A stretch of 64,000 nt of DNA from Microvirga sp. ACRRW (GTDB lineage Bacteria; Pseudomonadota; Alphaproteobacteria; Rhizobiales; Beijerinckiaceae). The notes under the pieces were generated by a model that was not told where the DNA came from, searched no databases, and saw only the letters and a program-made list of their open reading frames with translations. Below are positions 52,315 through 61,695 of the stretch, piece by piece. The number at the start of each line of letters is the position of its first letter. Position 1 is the stretch's first letter. The stretch spans positions 372,001 to 436,000 of the forward strand of contig NZ_JAKRNJ010000003.1 of the NCBI RefSeq assembly GCF_022346925.1. The letters run 5' to 3'. Made by a program: the position numbers and the translations under genes.

Positions 52315-54138
52315 TTAAGCCGCATGCGCCTTCAGGACATCCAAAAAAGCATCCGCATAGCGGTCGAGCTTGGCCTGGCCGACGCCGTGGACTTCGCCGA
52401 AGGCGCGGACGGTTGTCGGGCGCTTGGCGGCCATGTCGATCAGGCTGCGGTCCGAGAAGATGACGTAGGCCGGCACGCCTTCTTCCTTCGCCAACTTTGT
52501 GCGCAGGGCCTTGAGATCGAGAAGCAGCGGATCGTCCGAGGGCACGACGGATTCCGCCTCGATGCGCGAGCGACGACGCCTGCGGTCGGCGGGCTTCATG
52601 AGAACGTCGGAGCGAAGCTCGATCCGCTCTTGTCCTTTCAGCACGGCAATACCGGCATCGGTGAGCGTCCAGCGGCCGTATTCGGCGAGTTCCAGGCTGA
52701 CCAAGCCCGCAGCGTATATCTGGCGCAGAAGAGAGCGCCACTCGTTCTTGGATCGGTCCTTGCCGACGCCGAAGGTTTTAAGCTTGTCGTGACCGAAGCG
52801 GAGGATGGCGTCCGTCTCGTCGCCCACGAGGATACTGATGAGATGTTCCGTGCCGAAACGTTCGCCGGTACGCACGATGGCCGAGAGAAGCTTCTGCGCC
52901 TCGATGGTGCCGTCGAAGGACATGACGCCGTCGATGCACAGATCGCAATTGCCGCAAGGTTCCGTGCTCTCGCCGAAATAGGACAGCAGGGTCTGGCGGC
53001 GGCAGCGCGGCGCTTCGCACAAGGCCAGAAGCGCGTTGAAGCGCTGGCGCTCCACGCGCTTCTGCTCGTCGGAGGCCTCGCTCTGCTCGATCTGCATGCG
53101 GCGCAGGCGCATGTCGTCGAGGCCATAGAGTGTGAGCGTGTCGGCGGGCGCGCCGTCGCGGCCCGCGCGGCCGATCTCCTGGTAATAGGCTTCGATGGAT
53201 TTCGGCAAGGCGGCATGCGCGACGAAGCGCACGTCCGGCTTGTCGATGCCCATGCCGAAGGCGACGGTCGCCACCATCACCACGCCGTCTTCCTGCAGGA
53301 AGATGTCCTGGTTCTTGGCGCGCTCTCCTTGAGGCATGCCCGCATGATAGGGCATGGCGCGGTAGCCTGCCTGGCTCAACGAATCCGCGAGCTTTTCGGT
53401 GGCGTCGCGGGACGAGCAATAGACGATGCCGCTCTCATGCCGGTGCTTGTCGAGGAAGGAGAAGAGCTGGCGCCGCGAATGCTCCTTGGCCTGCATGGCG
53501 AGCCGCAGGTTCGGGCGGTCGAATCCATGGATGAAGAGGCGCGGCTCCTCCTCGAACAGGCGGTGCATGATGTCGCCGCGCGTCGCCACATCGGCGGTGG
53601 CGGTGAGCGCGATGGTCTGCACGTTGCCGAGTCTACGGCGCACTTCGCCGAGCATGGCGTATTCGGGACGGAAATCGTGGCCCCATTGCGAGACGCAATG
53701 CGCCTCGTCGATGGCGAGCAGGTTCACGCCGGAGCGCCCGAGCCATTCGGTAGTGCCGGTATTCGCGAGCCGCTCGGGCGAGGCGTAGAGAATACGCATG
53801 CGCCCGTCGCGAACCGCATCGACCACGCGGCGGTTCTCGTCCTGGTCGTTCGCCGAATTGAGGCTGCCCGCCTCGACGCCGAAATGGCGGAGCGCCGCCA
53901 CCTGATCGCGCATGAGGGCGATCAGCGGCGAGACCACGACGGTCAGGCCCTCGCGGACGAGGGTCGGCAGCTGGTAGCAGAGCGACTTGCCGGCGCCGGT
54001 GGGCATGACGGCGAGCACGTCTTCGCCCGCCAACACGGCGCGCACGATCTCCTCCTGTCCTTCGCGGAAGGAGGGGAAGCCGAACACATCGTGGAGAATC
54101 TTGGCGGGGTCGATCACGTTGGGGGTGTGGCCGATCAC
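52315..54138 (-). CDS. recQ: ATP-dependent DNA helicase RecQ
   Basis: The 607-residue enzyme unwinds DNA 3'-to-5' in recombinational repair. Walker A is MPTGAGKSLCYQLP, the DEAH box is IDEAHCVSQWGHDFRPEY, and motif VI is YYQEIGRAGRDG. The RQC zinc cluster is CEAPRCRRQTLLSYFG plus CGNCDLC. A C-terminal HRDC domain ends the protein. The start is a GTG at 54138 whose first bases overlap the stop of the upstream flavoprotein gene (GTGA), so the two are translationally coupled. Confidence 0.95.
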   Translation of the reverse strand: MIGHTPNVIDPAKILHDVFGFPSFREGQEEIVRAVLAGEDVLAVMPTGAGKSLCYQLPTLVREGLTVVVSPLIALMRDQVAALRHFGVEAGSLNSANDQDENRRVVDAVRDGRMRILYASPERLANTGTTEWLGRSGVNLLAIDEAHCVSQWGHDFRPEYAMLGEVRRRLGNVQTIALTATADVATRGDIMHRLFEEEPRLFIHGFDRPNLRLAMQAKEHSRRQLFSFLDKHRHESGIVYCSSRDATEKLADSLSQAGYRAMPYHAGMPQGERAKNQDIFLQEDGVVMVATVAFGMGIDKPDVRFVAHAALPKSIEAYYQEIGRAGRDGAPADTLTLYGLDDMRLRRMQIEQSEASDEQKRVERQRFNALLALCEAPRCRRQTLLSYFGESTEPCGNCDLCIDGVMSFDGTIEAQKLLSAIVRTGERFGTEHLISILVGDETDAILRFGHDKLKTFGVGKDRSKNEWRSLLRQIYAAGLVSLELAEYGRWTLTDAGIAVLKGQERIELRSDVLMKPADRRRRRSRIEAESVVPSDDPLLLDLKALRTKLAKEEGVPAYVIFSDRSLIDMAAKRPTTVRAFGEVHGVGQAKLDRYADAFLDVLKAHAA

Positions 54139-55385
54139 GGATTCGAGGTCAATGCGGCATCGGGAATCTGAAGGAAGGAAAGCACGCCTCTCGCCGCAGC
54201 ACAGCCGGTGGCGAAGGTGGCCTGGAGCAGGTAGCCGCCGGTCGGGGCCTCCCAATCCAGCATCTCGCCCGCGGCGAATACCCCTGGCAGCTTCGTGAGC
54301 ATGAGATTGCCGTTGAGAGCTGCAAAGGGAATGCCGCCCGCCGTGGAGATGGCCCGTTCCAGGGGCTTGGTACCCGTCAGCGTCAGTTGCGCGGCCTTGA
54401 TGAGCCGGGCCAGAGGTTCGGCCTCCATGGGCAGCTGAGGGGCTGATTCGCGCAACAGGGCGATGCCGAGGGGGTTCAGGCCCGCCGCCTTGCGCAGGAA
54501 GGTGGAGGCGGATTGGCCTTTGCGGGGAGCGCTCAGGCGCTTGGTGAGCGCCTCCTGAGACAGATCAGGCCGCAGATCCAGATGGAGGGTGGCGCTGCCC
54601 TGGCGCTCGATGGCGTTGCGGAGCTTGCCCGAGAGCGCATAGACGGCGCCGCCTTCGATCCCGTCCGCGGTCACGATGGCCTCGCCCTTCACGGTCGCGC
54701 CCTCGAAGGTGAGCGCGATGCGCTTCAAGGGCTCGCCCTCGAACCGGCTGCGCATCACCTCCGACCAGGGGAGGGTGAAGCCCATATTGGCCGGGCGTAA
54801 GGGGGCGACAGCAATCCCTTTCGCGCCGAGAATCGATGTCCACGAACCGTCCGAGCCCAGCCTCGGCCAACTCGCGCCGCCGAGCGCCAGGATCGTGACA
54901 TCGGGCTTGGTTGTGACAGGCTGGCCGGTCGCATCGGTGAAGGCCAAGGCGCCGTCCGCGTCCCAGCCCTGCCAGGTGTGGCGCAGGGCGAAGCGGACAC
55001 CGATGCTTTCCAGCCGGGCAAGCCAGGCGCGCAGGAGGGGGGAGGCCTTGAAGGCTTTCGGGAACACCCGCCCGCTCGATCCCACGAAGGTTTCCTGCCC
55101 CAGACCCTCGCACCACGCCCGCAGATCCTCCGGACGAAAGGCCTCGATCAGAGGCGTCAGGATCGGCTGGGCTTGCGAATAGCGCGTGAGGAACCGCCCG
55201 AGATCCTCCGAATGAGTAAGGTTCAGGCCGCCCCGTCCCGCCATCAGGAACTTGCGTCCCACCGAGGGCATGCGCTCGTAGACGGTCACGCCAAGGCCCT
55301 CACGCGCAAGGGTTTCCGCCGCAAAGAGACCGGCTGGACCGCCGCCGATGATAGCGGCCTGACGTGTGGGGGAGGTGAGGGGCAT
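54135..55385 (-). CDS. BaiN/HI0933-like FAD-dependent flavoprotein
   Basis: The 416-residue protein has the FAD-binding signature AAIIGGGPAGLFAAETLARE, a VGRKFLMAGRGGLNLTHSED family motif, and TAGGIPFAALNGNLMLTKLP toward the end. This is the TIGR03862-type flavoprotein group, whose function is not well defined. It precedes and overlaps recQ by 4 bp. The length is ordinary. Oxidoreductase activity on an unknown substrate is the most that can be said. Confidence 0.85.
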   Translation of the reverse strand: MPLTSPTRQAAIIGGGPAGLFAAETLAREGLGVTVYERMPSVGRKFLMAGRGGLNLTHSEDLGRFLTRYSQAQPILTPLIEAFRPEDLRAWCEGLGQETFVGSSGRVFPKAFKASPLLRAWLARLESIGVRFALRHTWQGWDADGALAFTDATGQPVTTKPDVTILALGGASWPRLGSDGSWTSILGAKGIAVAPLRPANMGFTLPWSEVMRSRFEGEPLKRIALTFEGATVKGEAIVTADGIEGGAVYALSGKLRNAIERQGSATLHLDLRPDLSQEALTKRLSAPRKGQSASTFLRKAAGLNPLGIALLRESAPQLPMEAEPLARLIKAAQLTLTGTKPLERAISTAGGIPFAALNGNLMLTKLPGVFAAGEMLDWEAPTGGYLLQATFATGCAAARGVLSFLQIPDAALTSNP

Positions 55386-55531
55386 GCGCTCAGCTGACGC
55401 GGGACAAGGGCAAGAAGGTGGTATGGACCCTCACGCTTCGCCATGGCATTCAACGCATCGAGTCGTGGCTTGCACATGACCACCAACGGACTTTTTTGCA
55501 AGGGGAGCGGTGCTTGAACACTGCCCCCGAA

Positions 55532-55572
55532 GCATTTTTCGGCGAAGTGGATTCCGGTTCGCCGAAAAATGC
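55532..55572. repeat. Palindromic hairpin B, copy 2
   Basis: GCATTTTTCGGCGAA (55532-55546) and TTCGCCGAAAAATGC (55558-55572) form a perfect 15-bp stem with an 11-nt loop (GTGGATTCCGG). It matches the element at 40435 in arm ends, stem layout and loop length. It lies upstream of the CAP lipoprotein gene. Confidence 0.88.
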
Positions 55573-55632
55573 GGAAACTCAAGAAGGGGAGCTGGTTCCA
55601 CGAATGTGGAAGCGGCTCAAAGGGGAATATCG

Positions 55633-56097
55633 ATGCGTGTATTGTCGTTCTGCGCCCTGATCGCGCTGGCGCTTGCGGGTTGCGCCAGCGATGCGTCGCT
55701 TATGGGGAGAGACACCGTTCTCGCCAGCTCCACCAGGGATGCGGGCGAGGCCGCCCGGCTCATCTCCGCTTACCGCGTCTCCAAGGGCCTGAGCCCGGTG
55801 ATCGTGGATTCGAAGCTCAACGAGGCCGCCGAGCATCAGGCGCGCGTGGTGGCGGCGGCCGGCCGTCTCAGCCACGGCAACTTCGCCAGCCGCATGGATC
55901 AGTTCGGCATCATCGGCTATTCCGCCGAGAACCTTTCGGCCGGTGCGGATAACGTCGATGGCACCATCGAGCGGTGGAAGCGGTCTTCCGGCCACAACGT
56001 CAACCTGCTGATGCCCGAGGCCCGCAAGATCGGCTTTGCCCGGGCGGACGCCGACAATCGCTACGGACGGTACTGGGCTCTCGTGCTGGGCCAGTAA
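55633..56097 (+). CDS. CAP-domain lipoprotein
   Basis: The 154-residue protein starts with a lipoprotein signal (ALIALALAGCAS, lipobox LAGC with Cys17) and a CAP (SCP/PR1) domain: LISAYRVSKGLSPVIVDSKL, RLSHGNFASR (conserved His), GYSAENLSAG and SSGHNVNLLMPEARKIGFAR. AGGGG precedes the ATG by about 7 nt. Bacterial CAP proteins are secreted and of uncertain activity. It would be anchored to a membrane leaflet facing the periplasm. Confidence 0.88.
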   Translation: MRVLSFCALIALALAGCASDASLMGRDTVLASSTRDAGEAARLISAYRVSKGLSPVIVDSKLNEAAEHQARVVAAAGRLSHGNFASRMDQFGIIGYSAENLSAGADNVDGTIERWKRSSGHNVNLLMPEARKIGFARADADNRYGRYWALVLGQ

Positions 56098-56182
56098 GCC
56101 AGCTCCGTCCGCGCCGAGGCGGCGGGCACAAAGCGGGGCGGTCGCGCGTTAGGAACATGGTTTCCTCTTTCGCGCGCCCTCC

Positions 56183-57961
56183 ATGACCCATCAGCAAATG
56201 CTCTCCTTCGCCGTCGTCGCCGGGATGATGGCGCTCTTCGTCTGGGGACGCTTCCGGTACGATCTCGTTGCCGCATTGGCGCTGCTGGCCGCTGTGGTGG
56301 TCGGCATCGTGCCTGCCGACAAGGCCTTCTCGGGCTTCAGCGACGACATCGTCATCATCGTTGCGAGCGCGCTTCTGGTCAGTGCGGCGGTCGCGAAGTC
56401 CGGCGTGCTGGAGGCGGCACTGAACCGGGCCGCACCCTATTTGCGCACCGAGCAATCCCAGGTGATCGTGCTGGTCGCCGTCGTGACGGTCCTTTCCGCC
56501 TTCGTGAAGAATATCGGCGCGCTCGCAATGATGATCCCGGTCGCGTTCCAGATCGCGCGGCGCAGCGGGACATTGCCCTCCCGCTTTCTCATGCCGATGG
56601 CCTTCGGCTCACTGTTGGGCGGCATCGTGACGCTTGTGGGCACCTCGCCCAACATCATCGTGTCGCGGGTGAGAGGCGAGTTGCTGGGCGAGCCTTTCGG
56701 CATGTTCGACTTCACGCCCGTTGGCATCGGGATCGCCTTGGCGGGTGTCGCGTTCCTCGCCTTCGGTTATCGCCTTCTGCCCAAAGACCGCAAGGGCGCG
56801 GCGACCTTGGACGAGGCGCTCGACATCAAGGACTACGTCACGGAGGCGCGCGTCATCCCTGAATCCGATGTGGTGGGGCAGACCGTGGCGGATCTGCGCA
56901 ATCTCTCCAACGGTGAGGTGAAGGTGGCCGCCATCATCCGCAACGAGACGCGCAGCTCCAGCCCGTTGCCGGATGTGACGATCCGCGAGAACGATCTACT
57001 GATGCTGGAAGGCGAGCCCGATGCCCTGGAAAGCACAGTTGCGCGGGCCGGTCTCAAACTCAGCCGCGAGCACCACCTGCCGGAAACGGAAGAAGCAACG
57101 GATGAGATCGGCGTGATCGAGGCCATCGTCGGACCCAGCTCCTCCCTGACCGGATACTCGGCGGAGCGTATCGGCCTCTACGAGCAGTTCGGCGTCAACC
57201 TGATCGCGGTCAGCCGCAGCGGCGAGCGCTTCAAGGAGCGCCTGCGCACCATCACCCTACGCCCCGGTGACGTGATCGTGCTGCAGGGCAATCTGAAAAA
57301 GCTTCCCGATACCCTTCGGCATCTCGGCTGCCTTCCCCTCGCGGAGCGCGAGATACGCCTCGGCAATGCGCGACGAAGCCTTTTGCCGATTGCGATTCTC
57401 GGCATCACGATGGTGCTGGTCGCCTTCAACGTGCTGCCTGTCTCCATCGCGTTCTTCGGTGCGGGCGTGCTGCTGGTTCTGTTCGGTTCGCTCACCCTGC
57501 GCGAGGCCTATGAGACCATCGAATGGCCGATCATCGTCATGCTCGGCGCGCTCATTCCGGTCAGTGAATCCATTCGCACCACGGGCGGAACGGATCTGAT
57601 CGCGGGCTGGTTGTCGGCGGCGGCGCAGATGCTGCCTCCCACCGGCGCGCTCGTGCTTATCATGGCGGCGGCAATGGCGGTGACGCCGTTCCTCAACAAT
57701 GCGGCGACTGTGCTGGTGATGGCGCCGATTGCGGCGAGCTTCGCAACCCAGCTCGGGTTCAGGCCCGATGCGTTCCTGATGGCGGTGGCGATTGGCGCGG
57801 CCTGCGACTTCCTCACGCCCATCGGGCATCAGTGCAACACGCTAGTGATGGGCCCCGGCGGTTATCGCTTCGGCGATTACTGGCGGCTCGGCCTGCCGCT
57901 CTCGATCATCGTGATCGTCGTGGGAACGCCGCTGATCATGTTGTTCTGGCCTCTCCAGTAA
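56183..57961 (+). CDS. SLC13-family permease with TrkA-C domains
   Basis: The 592-residue inner-membrane protein has about 10-12 helices (SALLVSAAVAKSGVLEAALN, then LVGTSPNIIVSRVRGELLG, the anion-binding loop) and a central hydrophilic region (about 215-385) with two TrkA-C/RCK_C repeats (SDVVGQTVADLRNLSNGEVK and GLYEQFGVNLIAVSRSGERF). Such proteins move sulfate, dicarboxylates or other anions and the RCK domains gate them by ligand. The substrate is unknown. It follows the CAP gene after 85 bp. Confidence 0.88.
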   Translation: MTHQQMLSFAVVAGMMALFVWGRFRYDLVAALALLAAVVVGIVPADKAFSGFSDDIVIIVASALLVSAAVAKSGVLEAALNRAAPYLRTEQSQVIVLVAVVTVLSAFVKNIGALAMMIPVAFQIARRSGTLPSRFLMPMAFGSLLGGIVTLVGTSPNIIVSRVRGELLGEPFGMFDFTPVGIGIALAGVAFLAFGYRLLPKDRKGAATLDEALDIKDYVTEARVIPESDVVGQTVADLRNLSNGEVKVAAIIRNETRSSSPLPDVTIRENDLLMLEGEPDALESTVARAGLKLSREHHLPETEEATDEIGVIEAIVGPSSSLTGYSAERIGLYEQFGVNLIAVSRSGERFKERLRTITLRPGDVIVLQGNLKKLPDTLRHLGCLPLAEREIRLGNARRSLLPIAILGITMVLVAFNVLPVSIAFFGAGVLLVLFGSLTLREAYETIEWPIIVMLGALIPVSESIRTTGGTDLIAGWLSAAAQMLPPTGALVLIMAAAMAVTPFLNNAATVLVMAPIAASFATQLGFRPDAFLMAVAIGAACDFLTPIGHQCNTLVMGPGGYRFGDYWRLGLPLSIIVIVVGTPLIMLFWPLQ

Positions 57962-57970
57962 GGAAAGGGA

Positions 57971-58225
57971 TCAGCGCAGGATCGCGGTCAGGAGAAGCGT
58001 GGTTCCAGCAGCGGAAGAGACGAGGGCGACGATCATGGACCAGCAATGCAGCCGGTCCCGCTGCGCCTGATTGAGAAGCGGACGAATGCGCGAATCCGAA
58101 CGGCCGAAGATGAAGCTGGTATTGCGGTCGGGCCCGTGAACATGCGGCATGATGCAAAAGCTCGACCGGGCCTGGCTGCGCGAGCCGACGGTATAGGACG
58201 GGTGGTGAGAGCTTTGCGGGGTCAT
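57971..58225 (-). CDS. Small hypothetical protein with C-terminal membrane helix
   Basis: The 84-residue product (MTPQSSHHPSYTVGSRSQAR start) has a polar N-terminal part, a charged middle (SDSRIRPLLNQAQRDRLHCW) and a hydrophobic C-terminal helix (MIVALVSSAAGTTLLLTAIL), which fits a tail-anchored protein. It converges with the SLC13 permease, only 9 bp apart. The ATG at 58225 is chosen, with a weak GGAAG upstream. The family is not recognised. Confidence 0.5.
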   Translation of the reverse strand: MTPQSSHHPSYTVGSRSQARSSFCIMPHVHGPDRNTSFIFGRSDSRIRPLLNQAQRDRLHCWSMIVALVSSAAGTTLLLTAILR

Positions 58226-58451
58226 GCCGGAGGCTTCCAGGAGCGTGGATGACCCCAATCTCGCCTCAAGGCATGAACGAGCGGTAAAGGTCCGGAACAA
58301 CCCACAATCTTCGTAAACCAATCCTTTCCGCAACAATTCCCGAAGGTCGAGCGCGAGGATAAGGACCGCTTATGATCCCCATCACAGGAATCGTGTCGCG
58401 GAGGCGCGCTTCCCATGGCATGAAGAGGCCCAATTGTTCGGGATTCTTCTC

Positions 58452-59411
58452 ATGATTCAGGCGCCCATTCAAAAAACCATCTCGGCATCCGATTGGGCGC
58501 TGCTCGGCCTTCTCTCCGTCATCTGGGGCGGCTCCTTCCTGTTCGTCGGCGTAGCCGTCAAGGAATTGCCGCCGCTCATCATCGTGGCGCTGCGGGTGTC
58601 GTTGGCGGCGCTTGCGTTGCAGGTGGTGTTGCGCGTCATGGGTTTGAGCTTGCCGCGCGAACGTCAGGCCTGGGCCACTTTCTTCGGCATGGGCATTCTC
58701 AACAACGTCATTCCCTTCAGCCTGATCGTCTGGGGGCAGAGCCATATCGCAAGCGGGCTTGCTTCGATCCTCAATGCCACCACGCCGCTCTTCACCGTGA
58801 TCGTGGCGCATTACTTCACGAGCGATGAGAAGCTGACGGGCTCGCGGTTCGGCGGTGTCATCGTCGGCTTCATCGGCGTGGCGGTGATGATCGGCTCCGC
58901 CGCGCTGACCTCGCTGAACGCCAATGTGCTGGCGCAGCTCGCCATTCTGGGAGCGGCCTTGTCTTATGGCTTCTCGGGTGTGTTCGGACGCCGCTTCAAG
59001 ACTCTCGGCATTCCGCCTCTGGTGGCTGCAACCGGGCAGGTCACGGCATCGAGCTGCATGCTTCTGCCCGTCAGCCTGATCGTCGACAGGCCATGGACGC
59101 TTACGATGCCGAGCCTTGCCACGGTTCTGTCGCTTCTTGCGCTGGCGCTCGTCTCGACGGCGTTCGCCTATCTCATCTTCTTCCGCTTGCTCGCGCGAGC
59201 AGGGGCGACGAACGCGGGGCTGGTCACGTTTCTCATTCCGGTCAGCGCCGTTTTCTTCGGCGTGCTGCTTCTTGGTGAGACGCTGGAGCTGCGGCACATG
59301 GCCGGCATGGCGCTGATCGCGGCAGGGCTGATGCTAATCGACGGGAGACCTGCCTCGGCGTTCGGCCGATTCTTCAGCGAGAAGCGCCCAGTGGTCCACG
59401 GAAGTGATTGA
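58452..59411 (+). CDS. EamA/DMT-family transporter
   Basis: The 319-residue membrane protein has ten helices in two EamA repeats (LLGLLSVIWGGSFLFVGVAV, then GAALSYGFSGVFGRRFKTLG). The ATG at 58452 is preferred over a TTG at 58434. Members export amino acids or other metabolites. It overlaps the converging hypothetical gene by 38 bp. It is only distantly like the DMT gene at 33694, so it is not a recent duplicate. Confidence 0.85.
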   Translation: MIQAPIQKTISASDWALLGLLSVIWGGSFLFVGVAVKELPPLIIVALRVSLAALALQVVLRVMGLSLPRERQAWATFFGMGILNNVIPFSLIVWGQSHIASGLASILNATTPLFTVIVAHYFTSDEKLTGSRFGGVIVGFIGVAVMIGSAALTSLNANVLAQLAILGAALSYGFSGVFGRRFKTLGIPPLVAATGQVTASSCMLLPVSLIVDRPWTLTMPSLATVLSLLALALVSTAFAYLIFFRLLARAGATNAGLVTFLIPVSAVFFGVLLLGETLELRHMAGMALIAAGLMLIDGRPASAFGRFFSEKRPVVHGSD

Positions 59412-60339
59412 ACATCATGTCCGGCGCGCTGGTGTTGTGACGTGAAGGGACGAGCCGTCCCATCCACGCGTCCGTCGCCGTGGCGTCGCGAAAATTCATG
59501 ATCATCTCCTCGCGCCAGGAGTGGGCTTTCTGTTCGCGAACGGCGATGCGCGCCACATCCGCGTTGAACTCAGTCACATACATCGAGCGCAGCGTCGCGA
59601 AGGGCGTGCCTGAGATCGCCTCGTCGAAGCTCACATCGAGCGTCATGCGCTCCTCGTTCAGATTGGTGATCTGAACATGGGCCTTGCCGCCTTTGGCGAG
59701 CGTGAGAGCGAAGGTCATGGTCTTCGGATCGAAAGCCACATCCTTCAGGTTCGCGACGGGGCGCTGGTCGAACTCGATAGGGCCGACGATGAAGGACGAG
59801 CCATAGGCGGTCCATCCGAGATGCTGCGGCGGCAGCGGCTTGATGCGCCAGTAGCCGTCGCCCGGATACATGGCGATCACCTCTTCCGCCTTGCCGTTGT
59901 GCTTCTTCAGAAGCTGCATCAAGTGAATATTGCGCGTGATCTTGTCGCCGATGGTGACCGTGGTTTCAGTGGGACGCCAGAACTCGCTGAAGGACAGGCC
60001 CATGATCTTGACCTGATCATCCTCGAAGAGCGTGTGCATCGTGGGATGCGGCTTCGTGGACGTGGCCTCGGAAATGTCCTCGCAGGCCGTCCAGTCCGGC
60101 TCCCAGCGATCCTGGCGGAGGGTGCCCATATAGGCCGGGTGCACCGCCTCGATCCGGAAGTTCCTCACCTCAGGTGAGGCGAAGTTGATCGCCACGTTGT
60201 CCTTCTCCGCGCAGAGCACCGGCTCGCTCGTGTTCGTCACATGAACGGCCAGACCGTCGAGGGTGGCGGCCTGCGCCGCGTAGGCGAAGCCGAGGACGCC
60301 AAGAGCGAGAAGCCGGGGGAGGAGGGAGGTGCGGACCAT
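59374..60339 (-). CDS. Secreted protein of unknown function
   Basis: The 321-residue protein has a signal peptide (LLALGVLGFAYAAQAA) and a largely beta-strand mature part (LDGLAVHVTNTSEPVLCAEK, then GYWRIKPLPPQHLGWTAYGS). Two Cys (near residues 43 and 86) may form a disulfide. It is well-formed and conserved in style but not assigned to a family. It converges on the DMT gene (38-bp overlap). Confidence 0.7.
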   Translation of the reverse strand: MVRTSLLPRLLALGVLGFAYAAQAATLDGLAVHVTNTSEPVLCAEKDNVAINFASPEVRNFRIEAVHPAYMGTLRQDRWEPDWTACEDISEATSTKPHPTMHTLFEDDQVKIMGLSFSEFWRPTETTVTIGDKITRNIHLMQLLKKHNGKAEEVIAMYPGDGYWRIKPLPPQHLGWTAYGSSFIVGPIEFDQRPVANLKDVAFDPKTMTFALTLAKGGKAHVQITNLNEERMTLDVSFDEAISGTPFATLRSMYVTEFNADVARIAVREQKAHSWREEMIMNFRDATATDAWMGRLVPSRHNTSAPDMMFNHFRGPLGASR

Positions 60340-60564
60340 CGAAACGCCTCGAAGAAACTGCCTAAAGCCAAGTCAGCGGCACAGATAGCCCGGCTCCGCC
60401 ATCCCGTCGAGCGGGCTTGTTGATAGGGCATGGCTGGCATCCTATCTGTGGGATTAGAGTTCGACCGAGCCCTGTGATAAGGTGCCCTTCATGAGCAGCT
60501 TGGCTGTCAGTGGCCTGTTGGCCCTCACTTTCCGCCACGAAAAGGGCCTCCCTAGAGTTCATCG

Positions 60565-61680
60565 ATGATGCGCCTCGCCTTAAGCCTGTCCGATAACCCT
60601 GCCACGACCGCGGTCGAGCGGGCGATCATGGAGTTTCGCAGCGCCCGTCCCGTCGTGATCGACGGGGCGAACGGCAGCGCGCTCGTGGTTGGCGTGGAAG
60701 ACCTCGACAAGGCCCGGTGCACCGAGATCGAAGCCGTGGCGGCAGGCCATGCCCATCTAGTTCTTCCGGCTGCCCGCCTGCGCCGTCTCGGGCTCGAGCG
60801 GGATATTCCCGGAAGCGTGGCCTTGCCCGTGGTGGAGCGGGAGCGGATCGAGACACTCGCCCTCAAGCTCGACGGGCGCATCGATGCGCCGGTAAGGCCC
60901 ATCGAGGCTCTCGACGAGGAAGCGCTGGAGCTTGCGCGGCTGTCTCTCGTTCTGCCCGCCGTGATCGTGGTGCCGCTTTCATCCGGTATCGAGGTCGATG
61001 CATCCCTAGTGCGCGTCTCGGGCGATGCGATCCGTGATTATCGTCGCAGCCAAGCAGCCGATCTTTCCCTCGTCAGCCGCGCCCCGGTGCCGCTGGAACA
61101 TGCGCCGACGAGCGAGTTCGTGGTGTTTCGCGGCGGCGAGGGCCTGCGCGATCAGGTGGCGATCATCGTCGGCAAGCCGGATCTCGCGAAGCCCGTCACC
61201 GTGCGGCTCCATTCCGCCTGCCTGACGGGCGATCTCTTCGGCAGCCTGAAATGCGATTGCGGCGACCAGCTGCGCGAAACCGTGCGCTTCATGGCGCAAA
61301 ACGAGGGCGGCATCCTGCTCTATCTCGATCAGGAAGGGCGCGGGAACGGCATCGCCAACAAGATCCGCGCCTACAAGCTCCAGTCGCAAGGCTACGACAC
61401 CTACGAGGCCGATGAGATGCTGGGCTTCGAAGCGGATCAGCGCCGGTTCGACTTTGCTGCCGTGATGCTGAAAAAACTCGGCGTCAGTGCCGTTCGCCTC
61501 ATGACCAACAATCCGGAAAAGATCCACGCTCTCTCTGAATCGGGTCTTGAGGTGATCTCCGATCACCGCGTGCTGGGCCGCCCGACGGCGGAGAACGTGA
61601 GCTATCTCGCGGCCAAGCGGGATCGCGCCGGGCATTACATCGACCTGGAAGGCCTGCTCGCCTGCTCCAACAAGGATTGA
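60565..61680 (+). CDS. ribA: GTP cyclohydrolase II with degenerate N-terminal RibB-like half
   Basis: The 371-residue protein makes the first committed riboflavin intermediate from GTP. The C-terminal half has the zinc cysteines in HSACLTGDLFGSLKCDCGDQ and the GTP-binding LYLDQEGRGNGIANKIRAYK. The N-terminal ~180 residues resemble the RibB (DHBP synthase) region of RibBA but lack its clear acidic active-site motifs, so only cyclohydrolase activity is expected. It stands alone; no FMN-riboswitch consensus was seen upstream. Confidence 0.9.
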   Translation: MMRLALSLSDNPATTAVERAIMEFRSARPVVIDGANGSALVVGVEDLDKARCTEIEAVAAGHAHLVLPAARLRRLGLERDIPGSVALPVVERERIETLALKLDGRIDAPVRPIEALDEEALELARLSLVLPAVIVVPLSSGIEVDASLVRVSGDAIRDYRRSQAADLSLVSRAPVPLEHAPTSEFVVFRGGEGLRDQVAIIVGKPDLAKPVTVRLHSACLTGDLFGSLKCDCGDQLRETVRFMAQNEGGILLYLDQEGRGNGIANKIRAYKLQSQGYDTYEADEMLGFEADQRRFDFAAVMLKKLGVSAVRLMTNNPEKIHALSESGLEVISDHRVLGRPTAENVSYLAAKRDRAGHYIDLEGLLACSNKD

Positions 61681-61695
61681 GCTGAATACCGGCGC

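Noticed and set aside
52303..54171. 622-codon plus-strand open frame
   Set aside because: It is antisense to recQ and has no recognisable domain.
58434..58451. TTG start for the DMT gene
   Set aside because: It adds six residues without a better ribosome-binding site; the ATG at 58452 is adequate.
60340..60564. Possible FMN riboswitch before ribA
   Set aside because: The AGGGTGAAATTCCC-type core and its partner helices were not found.
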